A stretch of 64,000 nucleotides of DNA. Source: Micromonospora sp. WMMD1120. GTDB taxonomy: Bacteria; Actinomycetota; Actinomycetes; Mycobacteriales; Micromonosporaceae. Positions 33,459 through 41,946 of the stretch are shown here, piece by piece (within the stretch, counting starts at the first letter, position 1; the number at the start of each line of letters is the position of its first letter). Below the pieces are notes generated by a model. That model saw only the letters and a list, made by a program, of their open reading frames with translations, had not been told where the DNA came from and made no database searches. A program made the position numbers and the translations under genes. The stretch lies in the NCBI RefSeq assembly GCF_029626235.1, contig NZ_JARUBO010000005.1:2946501-3010500 (forward strand), written 5' to 3'.

Positions 33459-35303
33459 ATGGTTGCTCCGGCTGTTGTGCGGGGTATCGATCAGGCCCCG
33501 ACGTCCCATCCGAAACTGCTCGCCTGGGTCCGTGAGGTCGCGGAACTGACCACCCCCGATCGCGTCGTCTGGGTGGACGGGTCCGACGAGGAGTGGCGCC
33601 GGCTCACCGATGAGCTGGTCGAGGCCGGCACCCTGATCCGGCTCAACCCGGAGAAGAAGCCGAACTCGTTCTACGCGCGCACCGACCCGTCCGACGTCGC
33701 CCGGGTCGAGGAGCGCACCTTCATCTGCTCCGTCGACAAGGCGGACGCCGGCCCCACCAACAACTGGATGGCGCCGGCCGAGATGAAGCGGACGATGACC
33801 GAGCTGTACCGGGGCTCGATGCGCGGACGCACCATGTACGTCATCCCGTTCGTGATGGGCCCGGTCGAGGCCGAGAGCCCGATGTTCGGTGTCGAGATCA
33901 CCGACAGTCCGTACGTGGTGGCCTCCATGCGCATCATGACGCGGATGGGCGCCCGGGTCCTGGAGGCGATGGGCGACGACGCGGACTTCGTGCACGCGCT
34001 GCACTCGATCGGCGCCCCGCTCGCCCCGGGCCAGCAGGACGTGGCCTGGCCGTGCAACGAGACCAAGTACATCTCGCACTTCCCGGAGACCCGCGAGATC
34101 TGGTCGTACGGCTCCGGTTACGGCGGCAACTCGCTGCTCGGCAAGAAGTGCTACTCGCTGCGGATCGCCAGCGTGATGGGCCGGGACGAGGGCTGGCTCG
34201 CCGAGCACATGCTGATCCTCAAGATCACCTCGCCGGAGGGCAAGACGTACCACATCGCCGGCGCGTTCCCCTCCGCCTGCGGCAAGACCAACCTGGCCAT
34301 GGTGGAGCCGACCATCCCCGGTTGGAAGGTCGAGACGATCGGCGACGACATCGCCTGGATGCGGTTCGGCCCGGACGGTCGCCTCTACGCGGTCAACCCG
34401 GAGTACGGCCTCTTCGGTGTCGCGCCCGGCACCGACTGGAAGACGAACGCCAACGCGATGCGCACGCTGGACCGGGGCAACTCCATCTTCACCAACGTCG
34501 GCCTCACCGACGACGGTGACATCTGGTGGGAGGGCATGGGCGAGCCCCCGGCGCACCTGATCGACTGGAAGGGCAACGACTGGACGCCGGAAAGCGACAG
34601 CCTGTCCTCCCACGCGAACAGCCGGTTCTGCACCCCGATCACCCAGTGCCCGATCCTCGCCGACGAGTACTTCGACCCGAACGGCGTGCCGATCGACGCG
34701 ATTCTCTTCGGTGGCCGCCGCAAGGACACCATCCCGCTGGTGACCGAGGCCCGGGACTGGGTGCACGGCGTCTACATGGGCGCGACGCTCTCCTCGGAGA
34801 CCACCGCCGCCGCGTCCGGCGCCGTCGGCGTGGTCCGCCGGGACCCGATGGCGATGCTGCCGTTCATCGGCTACCACGCGGGGGACTACTTCCGGCACTG
34901 GATCGAGATGGGTAAGGGCGCCGACGGCGACGAGGCGAAGCTGCCGAAGATCTACTACGTCAACTGGTTCCGCAAGGACCCGGACGGCTCGTTCCTGTGG
35001 CCGGGCTTCGGGGAGAACTCCCGGGTGCTCAAGTGGATCGTCGAGCGGATCGAGGGCACCGCGGACGCGGTCGAGACCCCGGTCGGTATGGTGCCCGCGC
35101 CGAACGCCCTGGACGTCGAGGGCCTGGACATGACCCCGGAGGACGTCCGGATCGCCCTGAAGGTCGACCCGGACGAGTGGCGTAACGAGCTGCCGCTCGT
35201 CACCGAGTGGTTCGAGAAGTTCGGTGACAAGCTGCCGGGCGTGCTCTGGGCCGAGCTGGACGCGTTGCGCGCGCGCCTGGACGCCGAGCAGCCGCAGCGC
35301 TAG
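33459..35303 (+). CDS. pckG: GTP-dependent phosphoenolpyruvate carboxykinase
   Basis: A 614-residue cytosolic enzyme converting oxaloacetate + GTP to PEP + GDP + CO2, the entry to gluconeogenesis. Family motifs: [25 protein letters not shown], the P-loop [14 protein letters not shown] (PEPCK-specific kinase-1a with reactive Cys), kinase-2 IGDDIAWM and [12 protein letters not shown]. The length is normal for the GTP class. ATG 33459 has AAGGAG 7 bases upstream. A PEP carboxylase gene lies in the same window at 57263. Confidence 0.97.
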   Translation: MVAPAVVRGIDQAPTSHPKLLAWVREVAELTTPDRVVWVDGSDEEWRRLTDELVEAGTLIRLNPEKKPNSFYARTDPSDVARVEERTFICSVDKADAGPTNNWMAPAEMKRTMTELYRGSMRGRTMYVIPFVMGPVEAESPMFGVEITDSPYVVASMRIMTRMGARVLEAMGDDADFVHALHSIGAPLAPGQQDVAWPCNETKYISHFPETREIWSYGSGYGGNSLLGKKCYSLRIASVMGRDEGWLAEHMLILKITSPEGKTYHIAGAFPSACGKTNLAMVEPTIPGWKVETIGDDIAWMRFGPDGRLYAVNPEYGLFGVAPGTDWKTNANAMRTLDRGNSIFTNVGLTDDGDIWWEGMGEPPAHLIDWKGNDWTPESDSLSSHANSRFCTPITQCPILADEYFDPNGVPIDAILFGGRRKDTIPLVTEARDWVHGVYMGATLSSETTAAASGAVGVVRRDPMAMLPFIGYHAGDYFRHWIEMGKGADGDEAKLPKIYYVNWFRKDPDGSFLWPGFGENSRVLKWIVERIEGTADAVETPVGMVPAPNALDVEGLDMTPEDVRIALKVDPDEWRNELPLVTEWFEKFGDKLPGVLWAELDALRARLDAEQPQR

Positions 35304-35340
35304 GTGTGAGAGTCGCCCCACGCGGGCAATGGGCAATCCC

Positions 35341-36198
35341 ATGAGGACGGCCGCCGAGACCGAGGTCCGGCGGCCGTCCGCCGTCCGGGCGCTCACCATC
35401 CTGCTGGCCACGACGGCGGCGGCCACCGTCGTGGTCGAGCTGCTCAATTGGTGGTACGCCCCGGAGCAGGGCTTCGGGTTGGCCGTCCGCACCGGGTGGG
35501 CCATGCTGCGCTCGTTCGGCTTCCTGCTGCTGATCCGGCACGTGCGTCGGGGTCGGACGGCGGCCCGTCCGTTCGGGCTGATCCTGGCGATCACCACGAT
35601 CTTTGCCGTCGGCCGACTGATCGTGCCGCGGCAGGGGGTGCCACCGCTGCCCGGCCTGCTGGGCTTCGCCGTCCTCACCGCGCTCTGCGCCACTGTGGTG
35701 TGGCTGCTGTACCGCTCGTCGGCGCTGGCCGGGCACCTGGTCCGGCACCGTCCCCGGCTCGTCATCGATCGGGCCGGCATCTCCTGGCGGGAGACCCCGC
35801 CGCGTCGTCCGCAGGCCAGCGCCTGGCTGCTGACCAGCCGGGTGGCGGCGTTCACCTACAGCCCGCTGATGCTGGTGCCGGCCCTGGTCGCCGGCGGTTC
35901 CATCCTGGACGATCGGCTGAGCGCGGTGCCGGCCGTGCTGTTCTGGATCGGCGCGGGGATCACGGCCAGCTACGCGGTGCTGTTCTGTACCGCGTTCCTG
36001 ATGCGGGGCAAGGTCTGGGCACGTGGCCTGCTGGTCGTCGTCACGGTGGCCGTACTCGCTGTGGACCTGCCGCTGTGCTGGTGGCTGCTGGGCCTGGACG
36101 GCCTGGTCCGCGACGGCGGCCCGCTTCTCGCCGCCGCCGGGGTGACCCTCTACGGCCTGCGCCGCGCGGCCCGCGCGAGGGACGCCGTCCCCGCCTGA
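35341..36198 (+). CDS. Multi-pass membrane protein of unknown function
   Basis: A 285-residue protein with about seven hydrophobic segments, including LTILLATTAAATVVVELLN and WIGAGITASYAVLFCTAFLMRG. No conserved catalytic motif or family is recognised. The start is uncertain: ATG 35341 and ATG 35329 are in the same frame, and neither has a clear ribosome site. It follows pckG on the same strand. Read-through from pckG is possible. Confidence 0.65.
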   Translation: MRTAAETEVRRPSAVRALTILLATTAAATVVVELLNWWYAPEQGFGLAVRTGWAMLRSFGFLLLIRHVRRGRTAARPFGLILAITTIFAVGRLIVPRQGVPPLPGLLGFAVLTALCATVVWLLYRSSALAGHLVRHRPRLVIDRAGISWRETPPRRPQASAWLLTSRVAAFTYSPLMLVPALVAGGSILDDRLSAVPAVLFWIGAGITASYAVLFCTAFLMRGKVWARGLLVVVTVAVLAVDLPLCWWLLGLDGLVRDGGPLLAAAGVTLYGLRRAARARDAVPA

Positions 36199-36271
36199 CA
36201 CTCGCGGTGTCGCGACGGGTCGACGCCTCCGCCGTCTACCCCCACCAGTTGGTCACAGACGCTGTAGAGCT

Positions 36272-36595
36272 GCCCCAGATGTGGGGCAAACCCGTGGCCA
36301 CCGTCTCTGCCGCGTGGGTGTTTCTTTTCGGCCCGCGGGTGGCTGTCTCTGGCCCGCGGGTGCCTGTCTCCGGCCTGCGGGTGGCTGTCTTCGGCCTGCG
36401 GGTGGCTGTCTCCGGCCCCCGGGTGGCTGTCTCCGGCCTGCGGTGGCTGTCTCCGGCCTGCGGGTGTCTGTCTTCGGCCTGCGGGTGGCTGTCTCCGGCC
36501 TGCGGGTGTCTCCCTTCGGTCTGCGGGTGCCTGCCTCCGCGCGGCGTCTTCTGCCGACTGCCCCGAGACGCAACCCTGCCCCAGATCCGGGGCAG
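36272..36595 (+). repeat. 21-nt tandem repeat array bracketed by two similar hairpins
   Basis: About 11 copies of a 21-nt unit (consensus GCCTGCGGGTGGCTGTCTCCG) run from about 36303 to 36540. One copy near 36436-36455 is a base short. The array is bracketed by GCCCCA-GATG-TGGGGC (36272-36287) and CTGCCCC-agatcc-GGGGCAG (36576-36595), both starting with CTGCCCCAGAT. The single-base deletion breaks any frame through the array, so it is probably not coding. It occupies the gap between the membrane protein and the flavoprotein genes. Confidence 0.85.
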
Positions 36596-36661
36596 CTCGA
36601 CAGGCTCCTGAACACCGGTATGCGGGCGGGCGGGTCCGGCCGCATCGGGTTGCGTCCGCCG

Positions 36662-36696
36662 AGGCCGGGGCCGGGGCCGGGGCCGGGGCCGGGGCC
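36662..36696 (+). repeat. GGGGCC hexanucleotide repeat
   Basis: Five uninterrupted CCGGGG units at 36664-36693, with partial units at both sides. The plus strand could form a G-quadruplex. The rest of 36597-36892 carries no gene that I can support. Confidence 0.85.
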
Positions 36697-36892
36697 GTCC
36701 CGGCAGGGCCGCGACGTTGGTGAAAGAGCGGGGACCGGGAAAGTCGCGCCGCGCGGGATCGGTCGATGCGCGCGGGCACGGGGCAGGATGGCGGGTGGGC
36801 GTCGGACATCCCGGTCGGCGCGGTCAGCGTGAGTGGTTCGTCGAGCAGTGCGGGATGGCTCGGTCGCGCCGCGTGGGACGGAGGGAGGCGCC

Positions 36893-38035
36893 GTGGGCGA
36901 CGAGTTCGACGTGGTGGTGGTGGGAGCGGGTCCGGCCGGGTCGGCCGCCGCGCTGACGGCCCGCCGGGCGGGGGCCAGCGTGCTGCTGCTGGACCGGGCC
37001 GACTTCCCCCGCGACAAGGCGTGCGGTGACGGGATCGCGGCGCACTCGGTGGACGTGCTCGCCGAGTTGGGGGTGCCCGAGGCGGTGGCGGGCTACGCGC
37101 CGCTTCCCGCGTTACGCATGATCGCGCCGGGCGGTGGCGCCGTCGCGCGGGCGTTGCCCCGTCCCGCGTACACAGTGCCCCGGGAGGTCTTCGACGCGCG
37201 GCTGGTGGCGGCGGCGGTGGCCGCCGGCGCGCAGTTGCGTCGGCACACGGTGCGCCGGGTCGAGCCGCGCGCCGACCGGGTGGTGCTCGACCGGCAGATC
37301 TCCGGGCGGGTGGTGGTGGGCGCGGACGGCGCCGGCTCGGTGGTACGTCGGGCGCTCGGGCACCGCCAGAACCCCGACCGGCACCTCGCCCTGGCCATCC
37401 GGGGGTACGCGCCGGCCCTGCCCGGCCCGTCCGAGCAGGTCATCGTCACCTCGAAGGCGCGCTGGCCCGCGTACGCCTGGTCGTTCCCGATCGGTGACGG
37501 GCGGGCGAACGTGGGGTACGGGGAGGTGTTGCGCGGCGAGTCGCTCAGCCGCGCGTATCTGCTGGACCGGCTGGTGTCGCTGCTGCCCGGCACCGACCTG
37601 GCCACGGTGACCGCGCTGCGTGCCCACCACCTGCCGCTGTCCACCCACCGCCCGTCGCCGGGGCGGGGGCGGACGCTGCTGGCCGGGGACGCGCTGTCCC
37701 TGATCAATCCGTTCACCGGAGAAGGAATCTTCTACGCGCTGCTCTCCGGCGCGCTCGCCGGCACGGCGGCGGCCCGGACACCCGACGCCGCCGCCCGCCA
37801 CTACGCCAACGGGTTGCGCCGCCGGCTCGGCACCCACCTGCGGCACAGCTCCGTCGCCGCCTGGTTGGCGCGCCGGCGGCGGGTGGTGGACGCGGCGGTT
37901 CGGGCCGCCCGCCGGGACGACCGGGTGTTCTACGACGTGGTCGAGTTGGGGCTGGGTGACGGACGGCTCACACCCCGCACTCTCGCGATGATCGGCGTCG
38001 GTCTGCCCGGCGTCGGTAGGCCTCCGAGGCGGTGA
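36893..38035 (+). CDS. Geranylgeranyl reductase family flavoprotein
   Basis: A 380-residue FAD enzyme. The dinucleotide site is FDVVVVGAGPAGSAAALTARRAGASVLLLDRADFPRDKACGDGI, the last part being the GGR-family signature, followed by VVGADGAGSVVRRAL and the second FAD motif LLAGDALSLINPFTGEGIFYAL. GGR-family enzymes reduce isoprenoid double bonds. The next gene is a cis-prenyltransferase, so partial saturation of a polyprenyl chain is a reasonable idea. GTG 36893 is preceded by GGAGGGAGG. It contains a TTA codon at 37112-37114. Confidence 0.88.
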   Translation: MGDEFDVVVVGAGPAGSAAALTARRAGASVLLLDRADFPRDKACGDGIAAHSVDVLAELGVPEAVAGYAPLPALRMIAPGGGAVARALPRPAYTVPREVFDARLVAAAVAAGAQLRRHTVRRVEPRADRVVLDRQISGRVVVGADGAGSVVRRALGHRQNPDRHLALAIRGYAPALPGPSEQVIVTSKARWPAYAWSFPIGDGRANVGYGEVLRGESLSRAYLLDRLVSLLPGTDLATVTALRAHHLPLSTHRPSPGRGRTLLAGDALSLINPFTGEGIFYALLSGALAGTAAARTPDAAARHYANGLRRRLGTHLRHSSVAAWLARRRRVVDAAVRAARRDDRVFYDVVELGLGDGRLTPRTLAMIGVGLPGVGRPPRR

Positions 38036-38052
38036 ACCGGCCGACGGGTCGC

Positions 38053-38058
38053 TAGGCT
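38053..38058 (+). promoter_or_regulatory. -10 element TAGGCT upstream of the cis-prenyltransferase gene
   Basis: TAGGCT lies 5 bases before GTG 38064 and 8 before ATG 38067, so the transcript is leaderless or nearly so. Confidence 0.5.
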
Positions 38059-38063
38059 GCAGG

Positions 38064-38837
38064 GTGATGACGCTGCGGAACCTTATCTACTCCGTGTACG
38101 AGCGCCGGCTCACGGCGAAGCTCGCGGGTAAGCCGGTGCCCCGGCACGTCGGGGTGATGTGCGACGGCAATCGCCGGTGGGCGCGGGAGATGGGCTTCGT
38201 CGACCCGAACGACGGTCACCGGGTCGGCGCGGCGAAGATCAAGCATGTGCTCGGCTGGTGTGACCAGGCCGGCGTCGGGCACGTCACGCTCTATCTGCTC
38301 GCCACCGACAACCTGCGCCGTCCGGCCAGCGAGCTGGACCCGCTCCTCAAAATCATCGAGGACCTGGTGGTGGAGCTGGCCGAGGAGGGCAATCCCTGGC
38401 GGCTGCGCATCGTCGGGGCTCTCGACCTGCTGCCCGCGCAGACGGCGGCGGCCCTCAAGGGCGCCGAGGAGCGCACCCGCGAACGCGTCGGTGGCGCGGA
38501 GGTCAACATCGCGGTGGGCTACGGCGGTCGCCGGGAGATCATCGACGCGGTCCGTTCGTTGCTGCTGGAGCACGCCGCCTCCGGCGGCACGATCGAAGAG
38601 CTGGCCGAGGTGCTGGACGTCGAGCACATCGCCGAGCACCTCTACACCAGGGGGCAGCCCGACCCCGACCTCGTCATCCGCACCAGCGGCGAGCAACGGC
38701 TGTCCGGCTTCATGCTCTGGCAGTCGGCGCACTCGGAGTTCTACTTCTGCGAGCTGAACTGGCCGGATTTCCGGCACATCGACTTCCTGCGCGCGCTGCG
38801 TTCGTACGCCACCCGGCAACGACGCTACGGCGCCTGA
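38064..38837 (+). CDS. uppS: cis-Isoprenyl diphosphate synthase (UppS family)
   Basis: A 257-residue Z-prenyltransferase. Motifs in order: HVGVMCDGNRRWAR with the catalytic Asp, GHRVGAAKIKHVLGWC, LYLLATDNLRRP, VGYGGRREIIDAV and the C-terminal PDLVIRTSGEQRLSGFMLWQSAHSEFYF with the conserved RxSG..R..GF...W.S....F. It condenses IPP onto an allylic diphosphate. Chain length cannot be read; short-chain (Z-FPP) and decaprenyl synthases exist in actinobacteria. The start is GTG 38064 or ATG 38067. It follows a GGR-family reductase gene by 28 bases. Confidence 0.92.
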   Translation: MMTLRNLIYSVYERRLTAKLAGKPVPRHVGVMCDGNRRWAREMGFVDPNDGHRVGAAKIKHVLGWCDQAGVGHVTLYLLATDNLRRPASELDPLLKIIEDLVVELAEEGNPWRLRIVGALDLLPAQTAAALKGAEERTRERVGGAEVNIAVGYGGRREIIDAVRSLLLEHAASGGTIEELAEVLDVEHIAEHLYTRGQPDPDLVIRTSGEQRLSGFMLWQSAHSEFYFCELNWPDFRHIDFLRALRSYATRQRRYGA

Positions 38838-38859
38838 ACGGTCGCCGACCGGCCGGTAG

Positions 38860-39684
38860 CTAGGGCAGGTGGGTCAGCGCCCGGGTGAGGAAGTCGCCCA
38901 GCGCGGCCGGGGACTCGATGGTCAGGTCCGCGGCGTTGGCCACCTCGTGACCGGTCTCCGGGTTCGCCACCGCCACACAGACGCCGAGGAAGTCCGGGTC
39001 GGCGGCGGCACGGGCACGGAGCGCGGCGAACGCCTTGATGTCCGAGACGTCGTCGCCGAAGTACCAGGCGCCGGTGGCACCCTTGATCGCCTCGCCGATC
39101 ACCATGCCCTTGTCCCTGTCGACCGGGGGCTTGAGTTCCAGCACCATGCGCCCGGCCTGCACCCGCAGCCCCAGGCGGTCGGCCTGCGTCTGCCCCCACT
39201 CCTGCACCGTCGAGCCGAGCTGCGGAGCGGTGCGCCAGTGCAGCGCGACCGAGAGCCGCTTGTATTCCACGAGCGTGCCGGGCGGCAGCTCCGCGCGGGC
39301 CAGGTCGGCCAGCTCGGCCATCGTCGGCACCCAGGGCAGCGCTGCCGGCTCGGTGACGGTCTCCCCACCGGAGTGGCTGTGCTCCAACCCGTAGAGGCCG
39401 TAGAGGTCCACGCCGTCGAGCCCGCCGAGCTGATCCCGGAGGAACTCGACGGGTCGGGCGGAGACGATCGCGACCCGCTGCACGACCGGGGCCAGCGCCT
39501 CGATGGCGGACAGCGCCTTGGGCGCCGGGCGGACCGCTGTCGGATCGTCGTCGACGGGCGCGAGTGTGCCGTCGAAGTCGAAGAAGAGCACGGTCCCGGC
39601 CGCCCGGCTGGCGGTTGTCCGCCAGGCCTGGTCGGCGTTCAACGGGGTTCTCGGCTGCTGGTTGCCCAGATTCAACGACGGCAC
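38860..39684 (-). CDS. otsB: Trehalose-6-phosphate phosphatase
   Basis: A 274-residue HAD-type phosphatase. Motif I is LFFDFDGTLAPVDDDP with the nucleophilic Asp, motif II IVSARPVEFLRDQLGG, motif III near KPPVDRDKGMVIGEAI and motif IV WYFGDDVSDIKAF. It dephosphorylates trehalose-6-phosphate. I use GTG 39684, 7 bases after TACGCT (leaderless); ATG 39717 gives 11 more residues. No otsA is present in the window. It converges with uppS. Confidence 0.9.
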   Translation of the reverse strand: MPSLNLGNQQPRTPLNADQAWRTTASRAAGTVLFFDFDGTLAPVDDDPTAVRPAPKALSAIEALAPVVQRVAIVSARPVEFLRDQLGGLDGVDLYGLYGLEHSHSGGETVTEPAALPWVPTMAELADLARAELPPGTLVEYKRLSVALHWRTAPQLGSTVQEWGQTQADRLGLRVQAGRMVLELKPPVDRDKGMVIGEAIKGATGAWYFGDDVSDIKAFAALRARAAADPDFLGVCVAVANPETGHEVANAADLTIESPAALGDFLTRALTHLP

Positions 39685-39691
39685 GCGCGTC

Positions 39692-39697
39692 AGCGTA
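39692..39697 (-). promoter_or_regulatory. -10 element TACGCT of leaderless otsB promoter
   Basis: TACGCT reads on the minus strand from 39697 to 39692, 7 bases before GTG 39684. Confidence 0.5.
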
Positions 39698-39750
39698 CCC
39701 CGGCGTTCCAGGCTCATTCCTGGCCGAGTGGACCCGCTAAAGGGTGGATG

Positions 39751-40104
39751 TCAGCGTTCGGCGGCTCCCCGTCCACGCCTGCCGAACGGCACCACCGCGG
39801 CCTCCTGGCCATGACTCAACAGGTAACCCTCGACGAACCCGGTGTTGCGGTCGCCGGTGTGGGTCTCGATCTCGTTGAGCCGTGCCACCAGGAACTCGGT
39901 GAGCGCGCTGATCCGGTCGTTGAGGCGCTCGTGCAGCTCGGCGACGACGGCCAGGACGACCGCGGTGCCGGCGCTGATGAGCACGAAGAGATTGACGAGC
40001 AGCGGCAGCTGCCCGCCGTCGACCGCGAAGGTCACCGCGTTACCGGTCGCCCACAGTGTCACCGACACCGTGGCGACCACGACCGCCAACCACTTCAGGG
40101 TCAT
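39751..40104 (-). CDS. Small two-helix membrane protein
   Basis: A 117-residue protein with two membrane helices (about 4-28 and 33-60) and a cytoplasmic, charged region (about 60-117) that is probably helical (ELHERLNDRISALTEFLVARLNEIE). ATG 40104 has GGAGGGG upstream on the minus strand. No family recognised. The 40105-40266 gap upstream has no supported gene. Confidence 0.65.
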   Translation of the reverse strand: MTLKWLAVVVATVSVTLWATGNAVTFAVDGGQLPLLVNLFVLISAGTAVVLAVVAELHERLNDRISALTEFLVARLNEIETHTGDRNTGFVEGYLLSHGQEAAVVPFGRRGRGAAER

Positions 40105-40266
40105 GGACAGACCCCTCCTTCTGTCCCGCAGGGCTAGGTTCGGCCTTGTCCCGTCCCCCCGCCGATGACGAGCCCAAGCAGTACGAATAGGGACGCTAGC
40201 GTGCCCGTTCCGGCCCCGGAGCTAAACGAATGAACCCGACCAGGCGTTCTTTCGCCATCTGAGGAA

Positions 40267-40710
40267 CTACCCGGCCTGACTGCCTCTTTTTCGGACATCG
40301 ACCGGCAACGTTGGGCGGTATGCGAGGTATCTAATGGTTTCGCGGATGTGGAACTTCTCCGCGTCCGATACCTGCGGGTCGACCAGGCGGCGCAGCAACG
40401 CCTCCACGTCCGGGTCCATCGGTGGGGCGGGTTGGTCGCCGCGGGGGCCGGCGGCGGTGCGGTCCCAGCCCAGCGCGGCGAAGGCGGCGGCCGGGTTCAG
40501 GCCGAGCCCTTCGCAGAAGGCGACCACCCGTTCGGCCTCCGGATCGCTGGCCCAGTCGCCCCGGACCCACCGGTTGATGGTCTGCCGGGACACTCCGGTG
40601 CGTCGGGACACCTCGGTGCCGCTCCAGGCCCGGGTCGCTCGTGCCTCGTCCAGGGCGCGTCGGACGAAGGTGGCGAAGGCGATCTTCCGCGCATTGGCCG
40701 TCTCGGTCAC
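40267..40710 (-). CDS. XRE-family helix-turn-helix regulator
   Basis: A 147-residue regulator. The HTH is in SGTEVSRRTGVSRQTINRWVRGDWASDPEAERVVAFCEGLGL (about residues 30-72), and the remaining C-terminal part contains DPDVEALLRRLVDPQVSDAEKFHIRETIRYLAYRP. GTG 40710 is 6 bases after TACCGT (leaderless), which rules out a longer frame to 40896. The promoter overlaps GTCACCCCGTGAC, and five more GTCACG copies follow toward the divergent gene at 40972, so the protein probably binds this array. The divergent genes are its likely targets. Confidence 0.82.
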   Translation of the reverse strand: MTETANARKIAFATFVRRALDEARATRAWSGTEVSRRTGVSRQTINRWVRGDWASDPEAERVVAFCEGLGLNPAAAFAALGWDRTAAGPRGDQPAPPMDPDVEALLRRLVDPQVSDAEKFHIRETIRYLAYRPTLPVDVRKRGSQAG

Positions 40711-40952
40711 CCCGTGACGGTACGGCCAGCCCGCTGCGGGCGTCCGCCCCGGCTCGCTGCTGTCACGCGGACGTGACGAGGGCTTCGGATTTCCGGTAAA
40801 CGATTCTGCGCCAGTTTTGAGGGGTGTCACGCGGGCAGAATAGATGCCCGTAGTGACCGAGGTAAGCGGACGAAAAGCTGATACTGTCACGCCCATGGGA
40901 CAATCTACGGTGTGTCACGTGCATGAGACGACTGGTGCTCACATGCGTCACG
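40706..40952. promoter_or_regulatory. GTCACG repeat array between XRE regulator and divergent operon
   Basis: Copies: GTCAC-CCC-GTGAC (40706-40718, over the regulator's -10 and start codon), GTCACG-CGGA-CGTGAC (40762-40777), and single TGTCACG(C/T) at 40825, 40885 and 40913, with CGTCACGC at 40946. A lone GTGAC is at 40853-40857. The single copies share orientation, and the array runs up to the GTG at 40972. It looks like a multi-site operator. Confidence 0.65.
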
Positions 40953-40971
40953 CCCCCGGCGCCGGGGGGTC

Positions 40972-41319
40972 GTGGTGACCGAACTCGCCACCCGTGCCCA
41001 GGCCTTCGGCCTGATCGCCGAGGGGGTCGCCGCCGGGCTGACCGCCCCGTGGCGCCTCTATCTGGCCCGGGGCTGCCGCTACCTCTCGCTGAGCGTGGGC
41101 GACCGCGCCGAGTGGAACGCCTGGCGCACCCACCTCGGTTGCCCGGAGCTGAGCGTCCGGGTCTACGACGCCGGCGGCGAGATCCGCCGCTCCTCGGTGG
41201 CCGAGGTGGTGCTGGACGGTTGCCGGATCAGCGTCGAGTTGGTCGAGGAGGTCAGCACCGACGACCTGGACCGGCTGCTGATCGCCGATCCCACCACCAT
41301 CGAGCCGGAGGAGCGATGA
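40972..41319 (+). CDS. Unknown protein, divergent from XRE regulator
   Basis: A 115-residue soluble protein without a signal or membrane segment. It begins VTELATRAQAFGLIAEGVAAGL and contains WRLYLARGCRYLSLSVGD and an acidic C-terminal half. No family recognised. GTG 40972 has GGGGGG 5 bases upstream; GTG 40975 is also possible. It is the first gene of a pair controlled from the GTCACG array and is followed by a membrane protein gene 31 bases on. Confidence 0.65.
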   Translation: MVTELATRAQAFGLIAEGVAAGLTAPWRLYLARGCRYLSLSVGDRAEWNAWRTHLGCPELSVRVYDAGGEIRRSSVAEVVLDGCRISVELVEEVSTDDLDRLLIADPTTIEPEER

Positions 41320-41350
41320 CCTGCCGTCCGGGCGGGGCCGGGGCGGCCCG

Positions 41351-41686
41351 ATGAGCCCGTTCCTCGTGGTGTTCCTCGTGCTCGTGCTCGGTTCCACCAG
41401 CTATGCGGCGGGCCGCCTGCACGGCCAGTTGAGTTACCGGATCGGCTACCGCTTCGGCTACCGGCAGGGTTACTTCGACGGTGACCGGGGCGCCTGGAAC
41501 CGGCGTCGCCGGGACGCCCAGGCGGCTATCGCCTCGGCCCTGTCGGTCACCCCGGCGGGCGTGGTCCGCTCCGCCAGCGTCGTCGCCCGCCCCGGCACCA
41601 CCTACACCGGCTCGTCGTTCGCCGCGCCGGCCGCCCCGATCACCGGGCGGCATCCGACCGGCACGCTCGTTCGGCGTACGGGATGA
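41351..41686 (+). CDS. Small single-span membrane protein, second gene of pair
   Basis: A 111-residue protein with an N-terminal membrane helix or signal anchor ([18 protein letters not shown]), a Tyr/Arg-rich segment ([23 protein letters not shown]) with a GYR/F repeat, and a Ser/Ala/Thr-rich tail. No family recognised. It lies 31 bases after the previous gene and a hairpin ends the unit at 41791-41831. Confidence 0.65.
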   Translation: MSPFLVVFLVLVLGSTSYAAGRLHGQLSYRIGYRFGYRQGYFDGDRGAWNRRRRDAQAAIASALSVTPAGVVRSASVVARPGTTYTGSSFAAPAAPITGRHPTGTLVRRTG

Positions 41687-41790
41687 GGTCGTTCGGCGGG
41701 GCGTGCCCCGTCGGCGCCACGAACGCGGTGCGTCGTCCGCGGCGGACACGCACCGTCGGGGCCGCGTCAGACCGGTGACGTCGGCCCCGC

Positions 41791-41831
41791 ACCGGCCGGG
41801 ATGCGCGCAGGGGGCATGCATCCCGGCCGGT
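41791..41831 (+). terminator. Strong GC hairpin after the two-gene unit
   Basis: ACCGGCCGGGATGC (41791-41804) pairs perfectly with GCATCCCGGCCGGT (41818-41831), a 14-bp stem with a 13-base loop. No U-run follows. A second 9-bp stem, CCGTCCCGG (41884-41892) / CCGGGACGG (41915-41923), lies just before the next promoter. Confidence 0.6.
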
Positions 41832-41934
41832 TCCGCCGCGCCCTCCGGCTGGTGGGCGTCTCAGCTCAGGCGCGTTCACGCACCCGTCCCGGGAGATCCA
41901 CGTCTGACCTCTAGCCGGGACGGTCCGGCGCGGC

Positions 41935-41940
41935 TAGCGT
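41935..41940 (+). promoter_or_regulatory. -10 element TAGCGT of leaderless promoter for the phoH2 operon
   Basis: TAGCGT lies exactly 6 bases before ATG 41947, the start of a small ORF that overlaps phoH2. Confidence 0.6.
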
Positions 41941-41946
41941 CTAGGC

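Noticed and set aside
36150..36809. Open frames through the 21-nt repeats
   Set aside because: Long frames exist on both strands only because the unit is GC-rich and a multiple of three. A 20-nt unit shifts the frame, and the products are simple Arg/Pro/Gln repeats without ribosome sites.
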